Part shown: positions 1 through 7,400 of the stretch, piece by piece | How positions within the stretch are numbered: the first letter of the stretch is position 1 | How the letters are laid out: the number at the start of each line of letters is the position of its first letter | Assembly: GCA_003648845.1 (NCBI GenBank) | Contig: QMQA01000044.1 | Span: 1-8,077 of the forward strand | Source: Candidatus Aerophobota bacterium | GTDB lineage: Bacteria; Aerophobota; Aerophobia; Aerophobales; B3-G15 | Reading direction: 5' to 3' | Length of the DNA stretch: 8,077 nt | Program-made: the position numbers and the translations under genes | The notes under the pieces: model-generated | The model's input: only the letters and a program-made list of their open reading frames with translations | Databases searched by the model: none | What the model was told of the DNA's origin: nothing

Positions 1-396
1 ATTATTGGGGATTCTAAAAAGAAAGTGATCCCTGTAGGTACTCTGGATATCAATCTGTATCGGGATGATTTATCCCGTATATCCTACCAGCCCGTTCTCA
101 GAAACACCAGCATTCCCTTTTCCATACATGATAAATGGATACTTCTTGTTGATGATGTTCTATATACGGGAAGAACAGTAAGAGCAGCTCTTGATGCATT
201 GCTTGATCTTGGACGTCCCGAAAAAATAGAACTTCTTGTCCTTGTCGACAGGAATTGTCGGGAACTCCCAATTCAGGCAGATTATGTGGGCAAAAAAATC
301 ATCGCCTTGCCCAATCAAATAGTGGAGGTTAGATTAAGGGAAATGGATGATAAAGAAGAAGTTGTAATTTTTGAGAGAAAAAAGGATGAGATTTGA
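1..396 (+). CDS. pyrR: PyrR, bifunctional pyr operon regulator / uracil phosphoribosyltransferase (5' partial)
   Basis: The reading frame is open from base 1, so the gene enters from outside; the GTG at 25 is an internal valine, not the start. The 131 residues visible match the PyrR family. [13 protein letters not shown] corresponds to the conserved PyrR segment around residue 65 of the Bacillus subtilis protein, so about 52 N-terminal residues are missing. The PRPP-binding loop of type I phosphoribosyltransferases ([17 protein letters not shown]) lies near bases 142-192, and [19 protein letters not shown] follows. In known bacteria PyrR binds pyr mRNA when UMP or UTP is abundant and promotes attenuation; it often has uracil phosphoribosyltransferase activity too. 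Any RNA target would be upstream, outside the window; the overlap with pyrB leaves no room for an attenuator between them. The stop at 394-396 overlaps the pyrB start by 11 bases. Confidence 0.95.
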   Translation: MIGDSKKKVIPVGTLDINLYRDDLSRISYQPVLRNTSIPFSIHDKWILLVDDVLYTGRTVRAALDALLDLGRPEKIELLVLVDRNCRELPIQADYVGKKIIALPNQIVEVRLREMDDKEEVVIFERKKDEI

Positions 397-1300
397 AAGA
401 AAAGACCTTCTGGATTTGCAGAGTCTATCTATAGAAGAGATTAATTTAATTTTAGATACCGCAAAATCATTCCGTGAAGTGCTTGAACGTCCCATTAAAA
501 AAGTTCCCACATTAAGAGGGAAAACCGTGGCAAATCTTTTCTTTGAACCAAGCACAAGGACAAGATTATCTTTTGAGCTTTCAATTAAAAGACTTAATGC
601 TGATCTTATAAATTTTTCTTCTTCTACAAGCAGCGTCCTTAAGGGTGAAAGTCTTTTTGATACTGCAAAAAATATTATGGCTATGAAGGTAGACGCTTTG
701 ATTATCCGTCACCCCTCTCCGGGAGCAGCCCACTTTTTAGCTCAAAAGCTTCCGGTTAGTGTGATTAATGCCGGGGATGGAGCTCATGAGCATCCCACTC
801 AGGGACTTCTTGATCTCTACAGTATCAGAGAAAAGAAGGGCAGAATAGCCGGTTTAAATGTAGCTATTATAGGTGATATAGCTCACTCTCGCGTGGCTCG
901 CTCGGATATATGGGGCTTAACCAAAATGGGAGCGAAGGTAAAAGTTTGCGGACCACCTACTCTTATCCCAAGAGATATTGAAAAGTTAGGAGTCAAGGTG
1001 ACCTACTTTATGGAAGAAGCTTTATCAGACTGTGATGCAATAATTATGTTAAGAATACAAAAGGAGAGGCAAAAAACTTCACTCATACCTGATATTCAGG
1101 AATATCGTGAATTTTTTTCTCTGGATGAAGAAAAGTTAAAACTGGCAAACCCCGATGCTTTGATTATGCATCCAGGACCTGTAAACAGGGGAGTGGAACT
1201 TTCAGCAAAGCTGGCTGATTCTGAGCGGAGCATTATTTTAGACCAGGTGACCAATGGAATAGCTGTAAGAATGGCTATTCTCTATCTTTTATTAACTTGA
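386..1300 (+). CDS. pyrB: Aspartate carbamoyltransferase catalytic subunit
   Basis: This 304-residue protein transfers the carbamoyl group from carbamoyl phosphate to aspartate, the committed step of cytoplasmic pyrimidine synthesis. The length is normal for the catalytic chain. The carbamoyl-phosphate site FFEPSTRTR is at residues 52-60. The SxxKGES loop ([10 protein letters not shown]), which supplies a serine and a lysine to the neighbouring active site of the trimer, the [11 protein letters not shown] motif and the C-terminal MHPGPVNRG motif are all present. I chose ATG 386 because the family typically begins with residues like MRFERKDLL just before the first helix, and GAGAG at 373-377 can serve as ribosome-binding site; a TTG at 371 would add five residues. 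The start lies inside pyrR, suggesting translational coupling. No pyrI regulatory-chain gene is seen, and pyrC follows after 24 bases. Adjacency to a type I dihydroorotase fits an ATCase-DHOase complex as in Aquifex, but that is inference. Confidence 0.97.
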   Translation: MRFERKDLLDLQSLSIEEINLILDTAKSFREVLERPIKKVPTLRGKTVANLFFEPSTRTRLSFELSIKRLNADLINFSSSTSSVLKGESLFDTAKNIMAMKVDALIIRHPSPGAAHFLAQKLPVSVINAGDGAHEHPTQGLLDLYSIREKKGRIAGLNVAIIGDIAHSRVARSDIWGLTKMGAKVKVCGPPTLIPRDIEKLGVKVTYFMEEALSDCDAIIMLRIQKERQKTSLIPDIQEYREFFSLDEEKLKLANPDALIMHPGPVNRGVELSAKLADSERSIILDQVTNGIAVRMAILYLLLT

Positions 1301-1324
1301 GAAAAAATTTCAAAGAAAACGGGT

Positions 1325-2623
1325 ATGTCAATATTAATTAAAAAAGGCAAAGTTATAGATCCTGCATCTGGATGTGAGGAGGTTTTAGATATTCTTATAG
1401 AGGGAGAGTGTATAAAAAAAATCGATGAAAATATAAAATCTCCTAACGCAAAGCTAATAGATGCGGAAGGGAAAGTAGTGATACCGGGACTTGTGGATAT
1501 GCATACCCATCTTCGTCAGCCAGGAAGGGAAGATGAAGAGACTATCCGAACTGGTAGCCTGGCTGCGGCAAAGGGAGGGTTTACCACTATATGCTGCATG
1601 CCCAACACCAACCCACCTGTAGATACACCAGCTGTTGTGAATTATATTTATCGTGAAGCAAAAAAGTGGGGGGTGGTGGAGGTTCTTCCTGTGGGTGCTA
1701 TAACTGTTGGTCGAAAAGGAGAGAGACTTTCCGAGATGGGTAGGTTAAAAAAGGCAGGAGTGGTGGGGTTTTCTGACGACGGATCCTGGGTAGTTGACTC
1801 TCACCTGATGCGCAGGGCTTTTGAATATACAAAGATGCTGAATGTACCTGTTATATCTCATTGCGAAGATCATTCCCTAAGTAAAGGCGGGGTGATGAAC
1901 GAGGGATACTATTCCACTCTTCTCGGTCTTCCTGGAATACCTGCAGAAGCTGAGGAAATAGCAGTTTTCAGAGACCTCACCTTACTCAAACTTACAAATT
2001 GCAAACTCCATATAGCCCACATTTCTACACGAGGTGCGGTGGAACTGGTTAAAAAAGCAAAGAAGGACAATCTTAAGGTAACCTCAGAAGTTACACCTCA
2101 TCATCTTACCCTCTCAGATGAGGCAGTGAAAAGTTTTGATACTAATACCAAAGTAAACCCCCCTTTAAGAGATAAAAGCGATATTCAGGCTTTAAAAATC
2201 GGGTTAAAAGAAGGCATTATAGATGTAATTGCCACTGACCATGCTCCTCATGCACAGCAGGAAAAAGAACTCGGGTATCCGGATGCACCCTGTGGAATTA
2301 TCGGTCTTGAGACAGCACTCAGCCTGGTGATCAAAGAGCTGGTAGAACCAGGGGTTTTAACCTTTAAGGACGCAGTTGCCAAGTTAACTATAAATCCTTC
2401 CCGTATTCTGGGAATTGACAGGGGCGAAATTAAGGAAGGAGGCATGGCTAACCTGGCTATAGTTGATCTATCCAGGGTGTGGGAGGTAAAAGAGGAAGAT
2501 TTTTTTTCTTTAAGTAAAAACTCACCCTTTATTGGTTGGAACCTTCCTGCAAAGGTGGAGCTTACTATTTTTAAAGGAAAATTGGTTTATAGCGAAGAAT
2601 TAGAGAGGATGCGGAAACTTTAA
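1325..2623 (+). CDS. pyrC: Dihydroorotase, type I
   Basis: Zinc amidohydrolase of 432 residues that cyclises N-carbamoyl-aspartate to dihydroorotate. The length and layout are those of the Bacillus/Aquifex type I enzymes, not the shorter type II form of E. coli. Visible metal ligands are H60 and H62 (DMHTHLRQPG), D151/D152 (GFSDDG, the position filled by Asp in bacterial type I enzymes instead of carboxylated Lys), H179 (VISHCED) and H232 (IAHIS). The catalytic aspartate is D305 in ATDHAPH. The substrate-binding segment MPNTNPP is at residues 92-98 and KVNPPLR at 276-282. The ATG has no strong Shine-Dalgarno sequence; the 24-base gap from pyrB suggests it is read on the same transcript. The stop is only 2 bases from the next ATG. 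In Aquifex the type I enzyme needs PyrB for activity; whether this holds here is not visible. Confidence 0.96.
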   Translation: MSILIKKGKVIDPASGCEEVLDILIEGECIKKIDENIKSPNAKLIDAEGKVVIPGLVDMHTHLRQPGREDEETIRTGSLAAAKGGFTTICCMPNTNPPVDTPAVVNYIYREAKKWGVVEVLPVGAITVGRKGERLSEMGRLKKAGVVGFSDDGSWVVDSHLMRRAFEYTKMLNVPVISHCEDHSLSKGGVMNEGYYSTLLGLPGIPAEAEEIAVFRDLTLLKLTNCKLHIAHISTRGAVELVKKAKKDNLKVTSEVTPHHLTLSDEAVKSFDTNTKVNPPLRDKSDIQALKIGLKEGIIDVIATDHAPHAQQEKELGYPDAPCGIIGLETALSLVIKELVEPGVLTFKDAVAKLTINPSRILGIDRGEIKEGGMANLAIVDLSRVWEVKEEDFFSLSKNSPFIGWNLPAKVELTIFKGKLVYSEELERMRKL

Positions 2624-2625
2624 AG

Positions 2626-4197
2626 ATGGGTAAGAAAAAAATAATGATTCTCGGTGGAGGACCAAACAGGATCGGACAAGGTATAGAATTTGACTACTGT
2701 TGTGTTCAGGCAGCATTTGCTCTCAAAGAGGAAGGGTATACAGTTATTATGGTAAACTGTAATCCAGAAACAGTCAGCACAGATTACGACACCTCAGATA
2801 AGTTATACTTTGAGCCATTGACCGTTGAGGATGTTCTGAATATCTATGAGAACGAAAAACCACAAGGAGTTATTGTTCAATTTGGGGGACAGACTCCTTT
2901 AAACATAGCCCGGGATTTAACGAGAGAAGGTCTTCCTATAATTGGCACTTCTCCGGAGAGTATAGACAGGGCAGAAGACAGGGGAAAATTTTCTCAACTT
3001 ATTCAAAAGTTAAAATTAAAACAGCCCCCTAACGGGACAGGTAAATCTTTTGCAGAAGCAAGAGATGCTGCCAGAAAAATAGGCTATCCTGTTCTGGTCA
3101 GGCCTTCTTATGTGCTGGGGGGAAGAGCTATGGAGATAGTTTATGATGAGAGGTCTCTGGAGGAATACATGCGCGAGGCTGTAGAGGTATCACCCGCCCA
3201 TCCGGTTCTTAGAGATAAATTCATAGAGGATGCAATTGAAGTGGATGTCGATGCTGTAGCTGATGGAGAAAGATGCGTTATTGGGGGAATTATGGAGCAT
3301 ATCGAGGAAGCAGGAGTTCACTCAGGAGATAGCTCTTGCAGTCTTCCACCTTACACACTATCAAAAGAGATCATTCAGGAGTTAAAAAGACAAACCTATG
3401 CTCTTGCTGAAGAGTTAAAAGTAGTTGGTCTTTTAAATATCCAGTTTGCCATAAAAAATAAAGAAATTTACATATTAGAGGTTAATCCAAGAGCGTCCAG
3501 AACAGTTCCTTTTGTAGGAAAGGCAACCGGAGTTCCCCTGGCTAAGATAGCAGCTAAAGTAATGGTTGGGAAGAAATTAAAGGAGATAGGTTTTACCAGG
3601 GAAAAGGAAATAACTCATATTGCGGTGAAAGAGGCAGTTTTTCCATTTATCCGGTTTCCCGGTGTAGACATCATTCTGGGACCGGAGATGAGATCGACAG
3701 GAGAGGTTATGGGTATCTCGGATAGTTTTGGTATTGCTTTTGCCAAGGCTCAAATGGGAGCAGGACTTCCTTTACCTTTGAAGGGAACTGTTTTTATTTC
3801 TGTGGCAGATAAACACAAACCATCTATTGTTCCTCTTGCTCGTCAACTGCAGGAGATGGGATTTAATTTAGTGGCAACTTCAGGGACAGGTGCCTTTCTC
3901 AAAGAAAATGGTATCAAAGTTAAGATAGTTAAGAAAATTGCTGAGGGACGTCCCAACATTGAAGATTATATAAAAAACAGAGAAATTGACCTTATTCTTA
4001 ACACTCCTATTGGAAAAGGTCCAAAGTTTGACGAGTACAGGATTCGCCGGGAGGCAACCATTCGTCAAATTCCCATCATCACCACTATTCCAGGGGCAAG
4101 AGCTGCAGTGGATGGGATTAGAGCTATGAAAAGTGGAAAAATCTCTGTAAATCCTCTACAGGGGTATCATTCCCTCAATTCGGGTAGTATTTTTTAA
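2626..4197 (+). CDS. carB: Carbamoyl-phosphate synthase large subunit, C-terminal half (split CarB)
   Basis: This 523-residue protein matches only the second half of standard CarB (about 1070 residues). It opens with KKIMILGGGPNRIGQGIEFD, which in E. coli CarB lies near residue 555. Visible are the pre-ATP-grasp domain (about 1-120), the ATP-grasp domain that phosphorylates carbamate (about 125-385; VRPSYVLGGRAME at 158-170, HSGDSS at 232-237, EVNPRASRTVPF at 285-296) and a C-terminal MGS-like allosteric domain (about 386-510; ATSGTGAFL and LILNTPIGKG), which binds nucleotide effectors in homologues. An in-frame TAG at 2590 rules out an upstream extension. The start is 2 bases after the pyrC stop with a poor Shine-Dalgarno site, so coupling is likely. 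A complete synthetase would also need CarA and the N-terminal CarB half, neither of which is in the window. Separate carB halves occur in Aquifex and methanogens, so I read this as an intact split gene rather than a remnant. The last 23 bases overlap the opposing gene. Confidence 0.93.
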   Translation: MGKKKIMILGGGPNRIGQGIEFDYCCVQAAFALKEEGYTVIMVNCNPETVSTDYDTSDKLYFEPLTVEDVLNIYENEKPQGVIVQFGGQTPLNIARDLTREGLPIIGTSPESIDRAEDRGKFSQLIQKLKLKQPPNGTGKSFAEARDAARKIGYPVLVRPSYVLGGRAMEIVYDERSLEEYMREAVEVSPAHPVLRDKFIEDAIEVDVDAVADGERCVIGGIMEHIEEAGVHSGDSSCSLPPYTLSKEIIQELKRQTYALAEELKVVGLLNIQFAIKNKEIYILEVNPRASRTVPFVGKATGVPLAKIAAKVMVGKKLKEIGFTREKEITHIAVKEAVFPFIRFPGVDIILGPEMRSTGEVMGISDSFGIAFAKAQMGAGLPLPLKGTVFISVADKHKPSIVPLARQLQEMGFNLVATSGTGAFLKENGIKVKIVKKIAEGRPNIEDYIKNREIDLILNTPIGKGPKFDEYRIRREATIRQIPIITTIPGARAAVDGIRAMKSGKISVNPLQGYHSLNSGSIF

Positions 4198-5344
4198 CCC
4201 AGGGGGTTATGTCATCCTCTTCTATCCTGATAATTCTCATCTCTCTTTCTGCTGACTCCGGTGAGTCGGAAGCATGAGCTCCATTTTTTATCACATCATG
4301 GCCGAAATCCTTCCTCACCGTTCCAGGGGCAGCTTCTGCAGGGTTAGTCTCCCCCAGAACTCTTCTGATTTTTGCAATGGCTCCCTCTCCTTCATAAACA
4401 AGAGCAAGGCATTTTTCCGGGCCGGGTTCCTCTCTTTCCTCAAGAGTTGCTCTGCGTGGATCTTTTCCTGTCATGAAGTGAACTATCTTATTAAATTCAT
4501 GTTCAGCCTTAAATATTTTTAACTGTTCGGCTATTTTTTCCTCTATTCCCGGCGGAAGTTCAAAATCTAACTTTTCCTCAAGAGCTGCTCGCACTTCTTT
4601 AATTAAAGACTTTTTCATCTTTTCTGCTAATCTTCCCTTTATAGGGGCATAAAACTCTTCAGCCTGGTTGATTCCCATATGGATAACTCTTGCTCCTACA
4701 ATAAAAAGACCGGTCTGGGAGAACCTATCTATTATATTTCCTGCCCTGGAACTCAGCTCTTGAAAGCTATCTGGTTTTATAAGTACCAGAGTCCTCTCTG
4801 GTATAGTTCCAGGAGGGTAGGAGATAACATTTTTCAGAAGACCTCCATCACTTGCTGAATACTTAGCCCATACTTTCAGTTCCTTTTCTACCTCGTCCTT
4901 AGTGGTTCCTATAAGTACTGCTGGTTCGAAATATTTAATCTCGCCATTTTCCTCAATGTAGTCTCCATAAGTGCCTCTTATGGTTTCCCCTATGGATACC
5001 CTGGTGATATGACCTACTACTCTTTTAAGTTCTTCAATGGCGTTTTCTCCCTCGAAGAGAAGAAGCATCACTCGAGGGTAAAATCCATTTTTATCTTTTG
5101 GTAGATAATTTTCATAAAGGTACTTCTCGATTTCCTTTATTATTTTTCTTTTCTTTTCATCCTTTCTGCAAGATGAAACAAGAATCTGAGCGTATTCTTT
5201 TACCAGCTGTTCACTTGGAGCAAACATTCGAGCAGCGACAAGACTTAACCTTCCCCAGGAAAGGAGGCGATTTATAACTCCTCCTGTACGTGATTTCCTA
5301 ATAGTATAAGGGTTGATTAATACGTAGCCAAGTTCTTTTGCCAT
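4175..5344 (-). CDS. ndk: Tandem-domain nucleoside diphosphate kinase-like protein (first domain degenerate)
   Basis: A 389-residue protein, against about 140-150 for usual Ndk, which moves phosphate from NTP to NDP through a histidine. The C-terminal domain (about 183-375) keeps the kinase set: K190 (LVLIKPD), Y232, R327, T333 (GETNP), R344 (PGTVRKDFG), N354 and catalytic H357 in HASDSPESAEREM. It carries about 60 extra residues, mostly a charged helical stretch at about 239-282 plus a loop at about 294-308. The N-terminal domain (about 5-160) follows the same fold order (YVLINPYTIRK, LLLFEGENAIEEL, GETIRGTYGDY), but Asn replaces the lysine and the region aligned with NxxHGSDS reads PAVLIGTT, so it lacks the histidine and is probably inactive. 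No signal peptide or membrane segment is seen; it is probably cytoplasmic. The start has a good site, AAGGTGAG on the minus strand. UDP to UTP conversion would suit its pyr neighbours, but activity is inferred. Confidence 0.85.
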   Translation of the reverse strand: MAKELGYVLINPYTIRKSRTGGVINRLLSWGRLSLVAARMFAPSEQLVKEYAQILVSSCRKDEKKRKIIKEIEKYLYENYLPKDKNGFYPRVMLLLFEGENAIEELKRVVGHITRVSIGETIRGTYGDYIEENGEIKYFEPAVLIGTTKDEVEKELKVWAKYSASDGGLLKNVISYPPGTIPERTLVLIKPDSFQELSSRAGNIIDRFSQTGLFIVGARVIHMGINQAEEFYAPIKGRLAEKMKKSLIKEVRAALEEKLDFELPPGIEEKIAEQLKIFKAEHEFNKIVHFMTGKDPRRATLEEREEPGPEKCLALVYEGEGAIAKIRRVLGETNPAEAAPGTVRKDFGHDVIKNGAHASDSPESAEREMRIIRIEEDDITPWVKKYYPN

Positions 5345-5374
5345 TTATCTCACCTTACCTGTGATACTTTATAA

Positions 5375-5403
5375 TATATATACATAACCGGGGCTAATGT
5401 CAA
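5375..5403 (-). promoter_or_regulatory. Putative sigma70-type promoter of the NDK-like gene
   Basis: On the minus strand a perfect -35 TTGACA (5403-5398) is followed after 17 bases by TATATA (5380-5375). Transcription would begin near 5368, giving a leader of about 24 bases that contains the AAGGTGAG ribosome-binding site before the ATG at 5344. The surrounding TATATATATTATA run offers other -10 registers, so the exact -10 is uncertain. Confidence 0.6.
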
Positions 5404-5457
5404 TAAAACGCGCATTAAAGTCAGAAGTTGTGCTCATGGAAAACAGGAGTCTATAGT

Positions 5458-5487
5458 TTGACAAAAAGATACGAAATGGTGTAATAT
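5458..5487 (+). promoter_or_regulatory. Putative sigma70-type promoter of tatD
   Basis: A perfect TTGACA (5458-5463), an 18-base spacer and TAATAT (5482-5487) face the tatD-like gene. The predicted start of transcription is near 5494, leaving an untranslated leader of about 115 bases. I see no tRNA, no convincing small ORF and no strong hairpin in that leader; the gene's ribosome-binding site GGGGAG is at 5595-5600. This box lies back to back with the minus-strand promoter at 5375-5403, so the 264-base gap is a divergent promoter region. Confidence 0.6.
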
Positions 5488-5608
5488 AGCTTCAGGTTGG
5501 ATTATACAGGAGTGCTAAACGTGTAACTAATTTTTATCGTAGATGGGATTGTAAGATGTCATAAAACTTCGTCAGGAAATAAAAAGCTTACAAAGGGGAG
5601 AAAGAATA

Positions 5609-6364
5609 ATGTTTGATACACACGCACACCTTGCAGATTCTCGCTTTAAGGAAGATAGAGATCAGGTTATTAAAAATGCTGTGCAGAAAGGAGTGTCAGG
5701 GATTATCTGTGTTTGTTCTGACTTTGAAGAGCTCGATGTGTTCTGCCGGCTGCTTGAAGAATACGATTTTATCTATGGAGCTGCGGGGATACATCCCCAT
5801 GATGCATCCAGATACAGGGAGTTACAGCCAGAACTTTACAGAGCATTAATGCAGGATAAAATTGTCGCCCTGGGAGAGATAGGTCTTGATTACTATTATG
5901 AAAACTCACCTCGAGATGTTCAGAAGAAAGCTTTCAGGTCCCAGCTTGTCCTGGCCAAGCAAAAAAATCTTCCTGTAATAGTTCACTGTCGAGAGGCAAT
6001 GAAAGATGCCTTAAGCATCCTTCAAGATGAGGAGATTCATCGGGGGGTAATGCACTGCTTTTCAGGAACCGAAAATGATATGAGGATCTGTCTTGATATG
6101 GGTTTATATATATCTTTAGCAGGACCTGTAACTTTTCCCAGAGCCTCAAAATTGCAAACCATAGCACGTCTTCTCCCCATGGAGAGATTATTAGTGGAAA
6201 CTGATTCTCCCTATCTTGCTCCCCAGCCTGTAAGAGGAAGAAGAAACGAACCTTCCTTTGTAAGGTATATTATCGAGAAAATAGCTTCTTTAAGAGAAAT
6301 TCCTGAAGGGAAATTAAGCCAGATTACTTCACAAAATGCCAGGAGATTGTTTAACCTGTTATAG
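5609..6364 (+). CDS. tatD: TatD-family metal-dependent hydrolase (DNase-like)
   Basis: A 251-residue TIM-barrel metallohydrolase of normal length for the TatD/YcfH/YjjV family, whose characterised members act as metal-dependent DNases, some as 3'-5' exonucleases. The complete metal-site set is visible: H5 and H7 (FDTHAHL), E90 (ALGEIGLDYYY), H126 (PVIVHCREA), H149 (VMHCFSG) and D199 (LLVETDSPYLAP). The family's GIHPH segment is at 60-64, and PVRGRRNEP with the QNARRLF tail completes the usual layout. No signal peptide or membrane segment is seen, so it is presumably cytoplasmic. The ATG at 5609 sits 8 bases behind a strong GGGGAG site and directly precedes the first metal ligands, so the start is secure. 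It is often next to metG in bacteria, but not here; it appears to be transcribed alone from the promoter near 5458-5487. TatD, YcfH and YjjV types cannot be told apart from this sequence, so the symbol marks the family only. Confidence 0.92.
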   Translation: MFDTHAHLADSRFKEDRDQVIKNAVQKGVSGIICVCSDFEELDVFCRLLEEYDFIYGAAGIHPHDASRYRELQPELYRALMQDKIVALGEIGLDYYYENSPRDVQKKAFRSQLVLAKQKNLPVIVHCREAMKDALSILQDEEIHRGVMHCFSGTENDMRICLDMGLYISLAGPVTFPRASKLQTIARLLPMERLLVETDSPYLAPQPVRGRRNEPSFVRYIIEKIASLREIPEGKLSQITSQNARRLFNLL

Positions 6365-6396
6365 CCCCTATACAAAAAGTCGGGATATAGTTTTTT
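6360..6396 (+). terminator. Possible weak intrinsic terminator after tatD
   Basis: TATA-G-CCC (6360-6367) can pair with GGG-A-TATA (6382-6389), with one G/A mismatch and a 14-base loop, followed after one base by six T residues (6391-6396). It begins within the last tatD codons and ends in the tail of the convergent transporter gene. The stem is short and AT-rich, so it is tentative. The opposite strand has no T-run after the stem. Confidence 0.3.
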
Positions 6397-7270
6397 AAGA
6401 GTAAGCTTTTTCTTTTGCGGACAGAAAATAGACTCCTATAAAAAGCAAGAAAATACCTAAAACTTGCATAACCGTAACCAATTCTCCCAGAACAAAAAAG
6501 CCCAGTAGTGCAGCAAAAAAAGGTGTTGAAAGCTCAAGTGCAGAAGATTGAGCAGCTTTAATACGTTTTAACCCTTCATAGTAGAGTATATATCCTCCCC
6601 CAACCGTAATTCCTATTAGCACCTGGTAAATATTAGAGACAACTATTGAGGAGGTTAAGACCAGATAAGTCATAAATATAGCTGAAGCGATAAGGAATCT
6701 GTAAAATGTAACAACGCCTGCATTCATATTCTTAAGGTACTTCCTTGCCACCACACCTGTGGTTGCCCAGGCAACCGTTGCAAACAGAACAAACAGGTCA
6801 TATACAGTTCCCAATTTTAATGTGGACAAATTTTTTAAGGTTTTCGTAGTAACCAATAACCCTGCTATAACCATAAAACCAATCCCCGCGTAATCAAATT
6901 TTGTTAGTTTATCTTCCTTTAAATAAAAAAATCCAATAAAGATAATAAAAATTGGCTGCATATGTCCTATCAGGACTGCATTTATTACCGGGACTTTAGT
7001 TAGAGCGAAAAGATACATTAAATCAGCAAACAACGTTCCAGCAAATGCAATATAAACGAGGATTGAAAGCTGTTTTTTATTGACCCTTAGATCAGCTCTG
7101 TTAGTAATAAGGCTGTAAATTAAAGCAACTAACGTAACAAACATCGCTCTGATGGCAGAAGTTTTGAGAAAATCTGTATTTGCATAAGACAATTTGGCAA
7201 AAATGGGCTCAAAAGCCCATGCTATACTTGCTCCCAGTGTTGCTAAAATTCCTACTTTTTTTACAGACAT
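6395..7270 (-). CDS. EamA/DMT-superfamily membrane transporter
   Basis: A hydrophobic protein of 291 residues with about ten predicted transmembrane helices in two EamA repeats. Each repeat ends in the family signature: GHMQPIFIIFIGFFYLKED in the first and LELSTPFFAALLGFFVLGE in the second. Members of this family export metabolites or amino acids, or take up other small solutes; the sequence does not reveal the substrate. I favour ATG 7270 (MSVKKVGILATLG), because the first helix then begins at once, the length is typical, and a promoter-like pair lies just upstream. An upstream in-frame ATG at 7351 would add 27 residues from very AT-rich DNA. Neither start has a clear Shine-Dalgarno sequence, so the choice is uncertain. 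The 3' end is convergent with tatD, 30 bases away. It stands as a single gene, divergent from the radical SAM gene. Confidence 0.88.
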   Translation of the reverse strand: MSVKKVGILATLGASIAWAFEPIFAKLSYANTDFLKTSAIRAMFVTLVALIYSLITNRADLRVNKKQLSILVYIAFAGTLFADLMYLFALTKVPVINAVLIGHMQPIFIIFIGFFYLKEDKLTKFDYAGIGFMVIAGLLVTTKTLKNLSTLKLGTVYDLFVLFATVAWATTGVVARKYLKNMNAGVVTFYRFLIASAIFMTYLVLTSSIVVSNIYQVLIGITVGGGYILYYEGLKRIKAAQSSALELSTPFFAALLGFFVLGELVTVMQVLGIFLLFIGVYFLSAKEKAYS

Positions 7271-7307
7271 AAAAGAGAATTTATTTTGACCAGAGATAAT
7301 GTAAAAA

Positions 7308-7335
7308 ATATTAATATTTTTTCTTAAGTTGTCCA
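7308..7335 (-). promoter_or_regulatory. Candidate promoter for the EamA transporter (proximal)
   Basis: Minus-strand TGGACA (7335-7330, five of six matches to TTGACA), a 16-base spacer, and TAATAT (7313-7308). Transcription would begin near 7301, about 30 bases before ATG 7270. It competes with the upstream TATAAT at 7401-7406, and the DNA is AT-rich enough for chance matches. Confidence 0.35.
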
Positions 7336-7355
7336 ATTTAAATGCCGTCATGAAT

Positions 7356-7383
7356 TTGACAAAACGTTACATTGAGCTACATT
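7356..7383 (+). promoter_or_regulatory. Putative promoter of the radical SAM gene
   Basis: A perfect TTGACA (7356-7361) is followed after 16 bases by TACATT (7378-7383, four of six matches to TATAAT). Transcription would begin near 7390, about 64 bases before ATG 7454. The -35 context TTTGACAAAA is the same ten bases found at the tatD promoter. The -10 match is only fair. Confidence 0.4.
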
Positions 7384-7400
7384 TAGCTGAGGGTTAAGCT

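Noticed and set aside
25..396. GTG at 25 as the start of a short PyrR-like protein.
   Set aside because: The frame is open to base 1 and the upstream residues continue PyrR homology; this is a window-edge truncation.
1498..1530. Gln in the PyrC motif HLRQPG where many dihydroorotases have Glu (HLREPG).
   Set aside because: As I recall the family, Gln occurs at this position in other bacterial type I enzymes, and all metal ligands and the catalytic Asp are intact.
4150..4210. Possible terminators at the carB/NDK junction: TAACCC-AGG-GGGTTA hairpin (4195-4209), and CTAC/GTAG plus AGGG/CCCT pairing ahead of six T residues (4190-4195).
   Set aside because: The first hairpin has no T-run after it on either strand. 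The second depends on a short 4-bp outer helix, with its inner hairpin 14 bases from the T-run, too weak to call.
4274..4522. Open frame of 82 codons on the plus strand inside the NDK-like gene, and similar frames antisense or shifted within pyrB, pyrC, carB and tatD.
   Set aside because: They are shadows of well-supported genes, with no ribosome-binding sites or recognisable protein features.
5436..5456. Tiny ORF (ATG to TAG, six residues) upstream of the tatD promoter.
   Set aside because: It lies before the predicted transcription start, has no convincing ribosome-binding site, and is within chance expectation.
5457..7364. Ten-base repeat TTTGACAAAA at 5457-5466 and 7355-7364.
   Set aside because: Best explained as shared -35 promoter boxes in AT-rich DNA, not as a mobile-element or regulator repeat.
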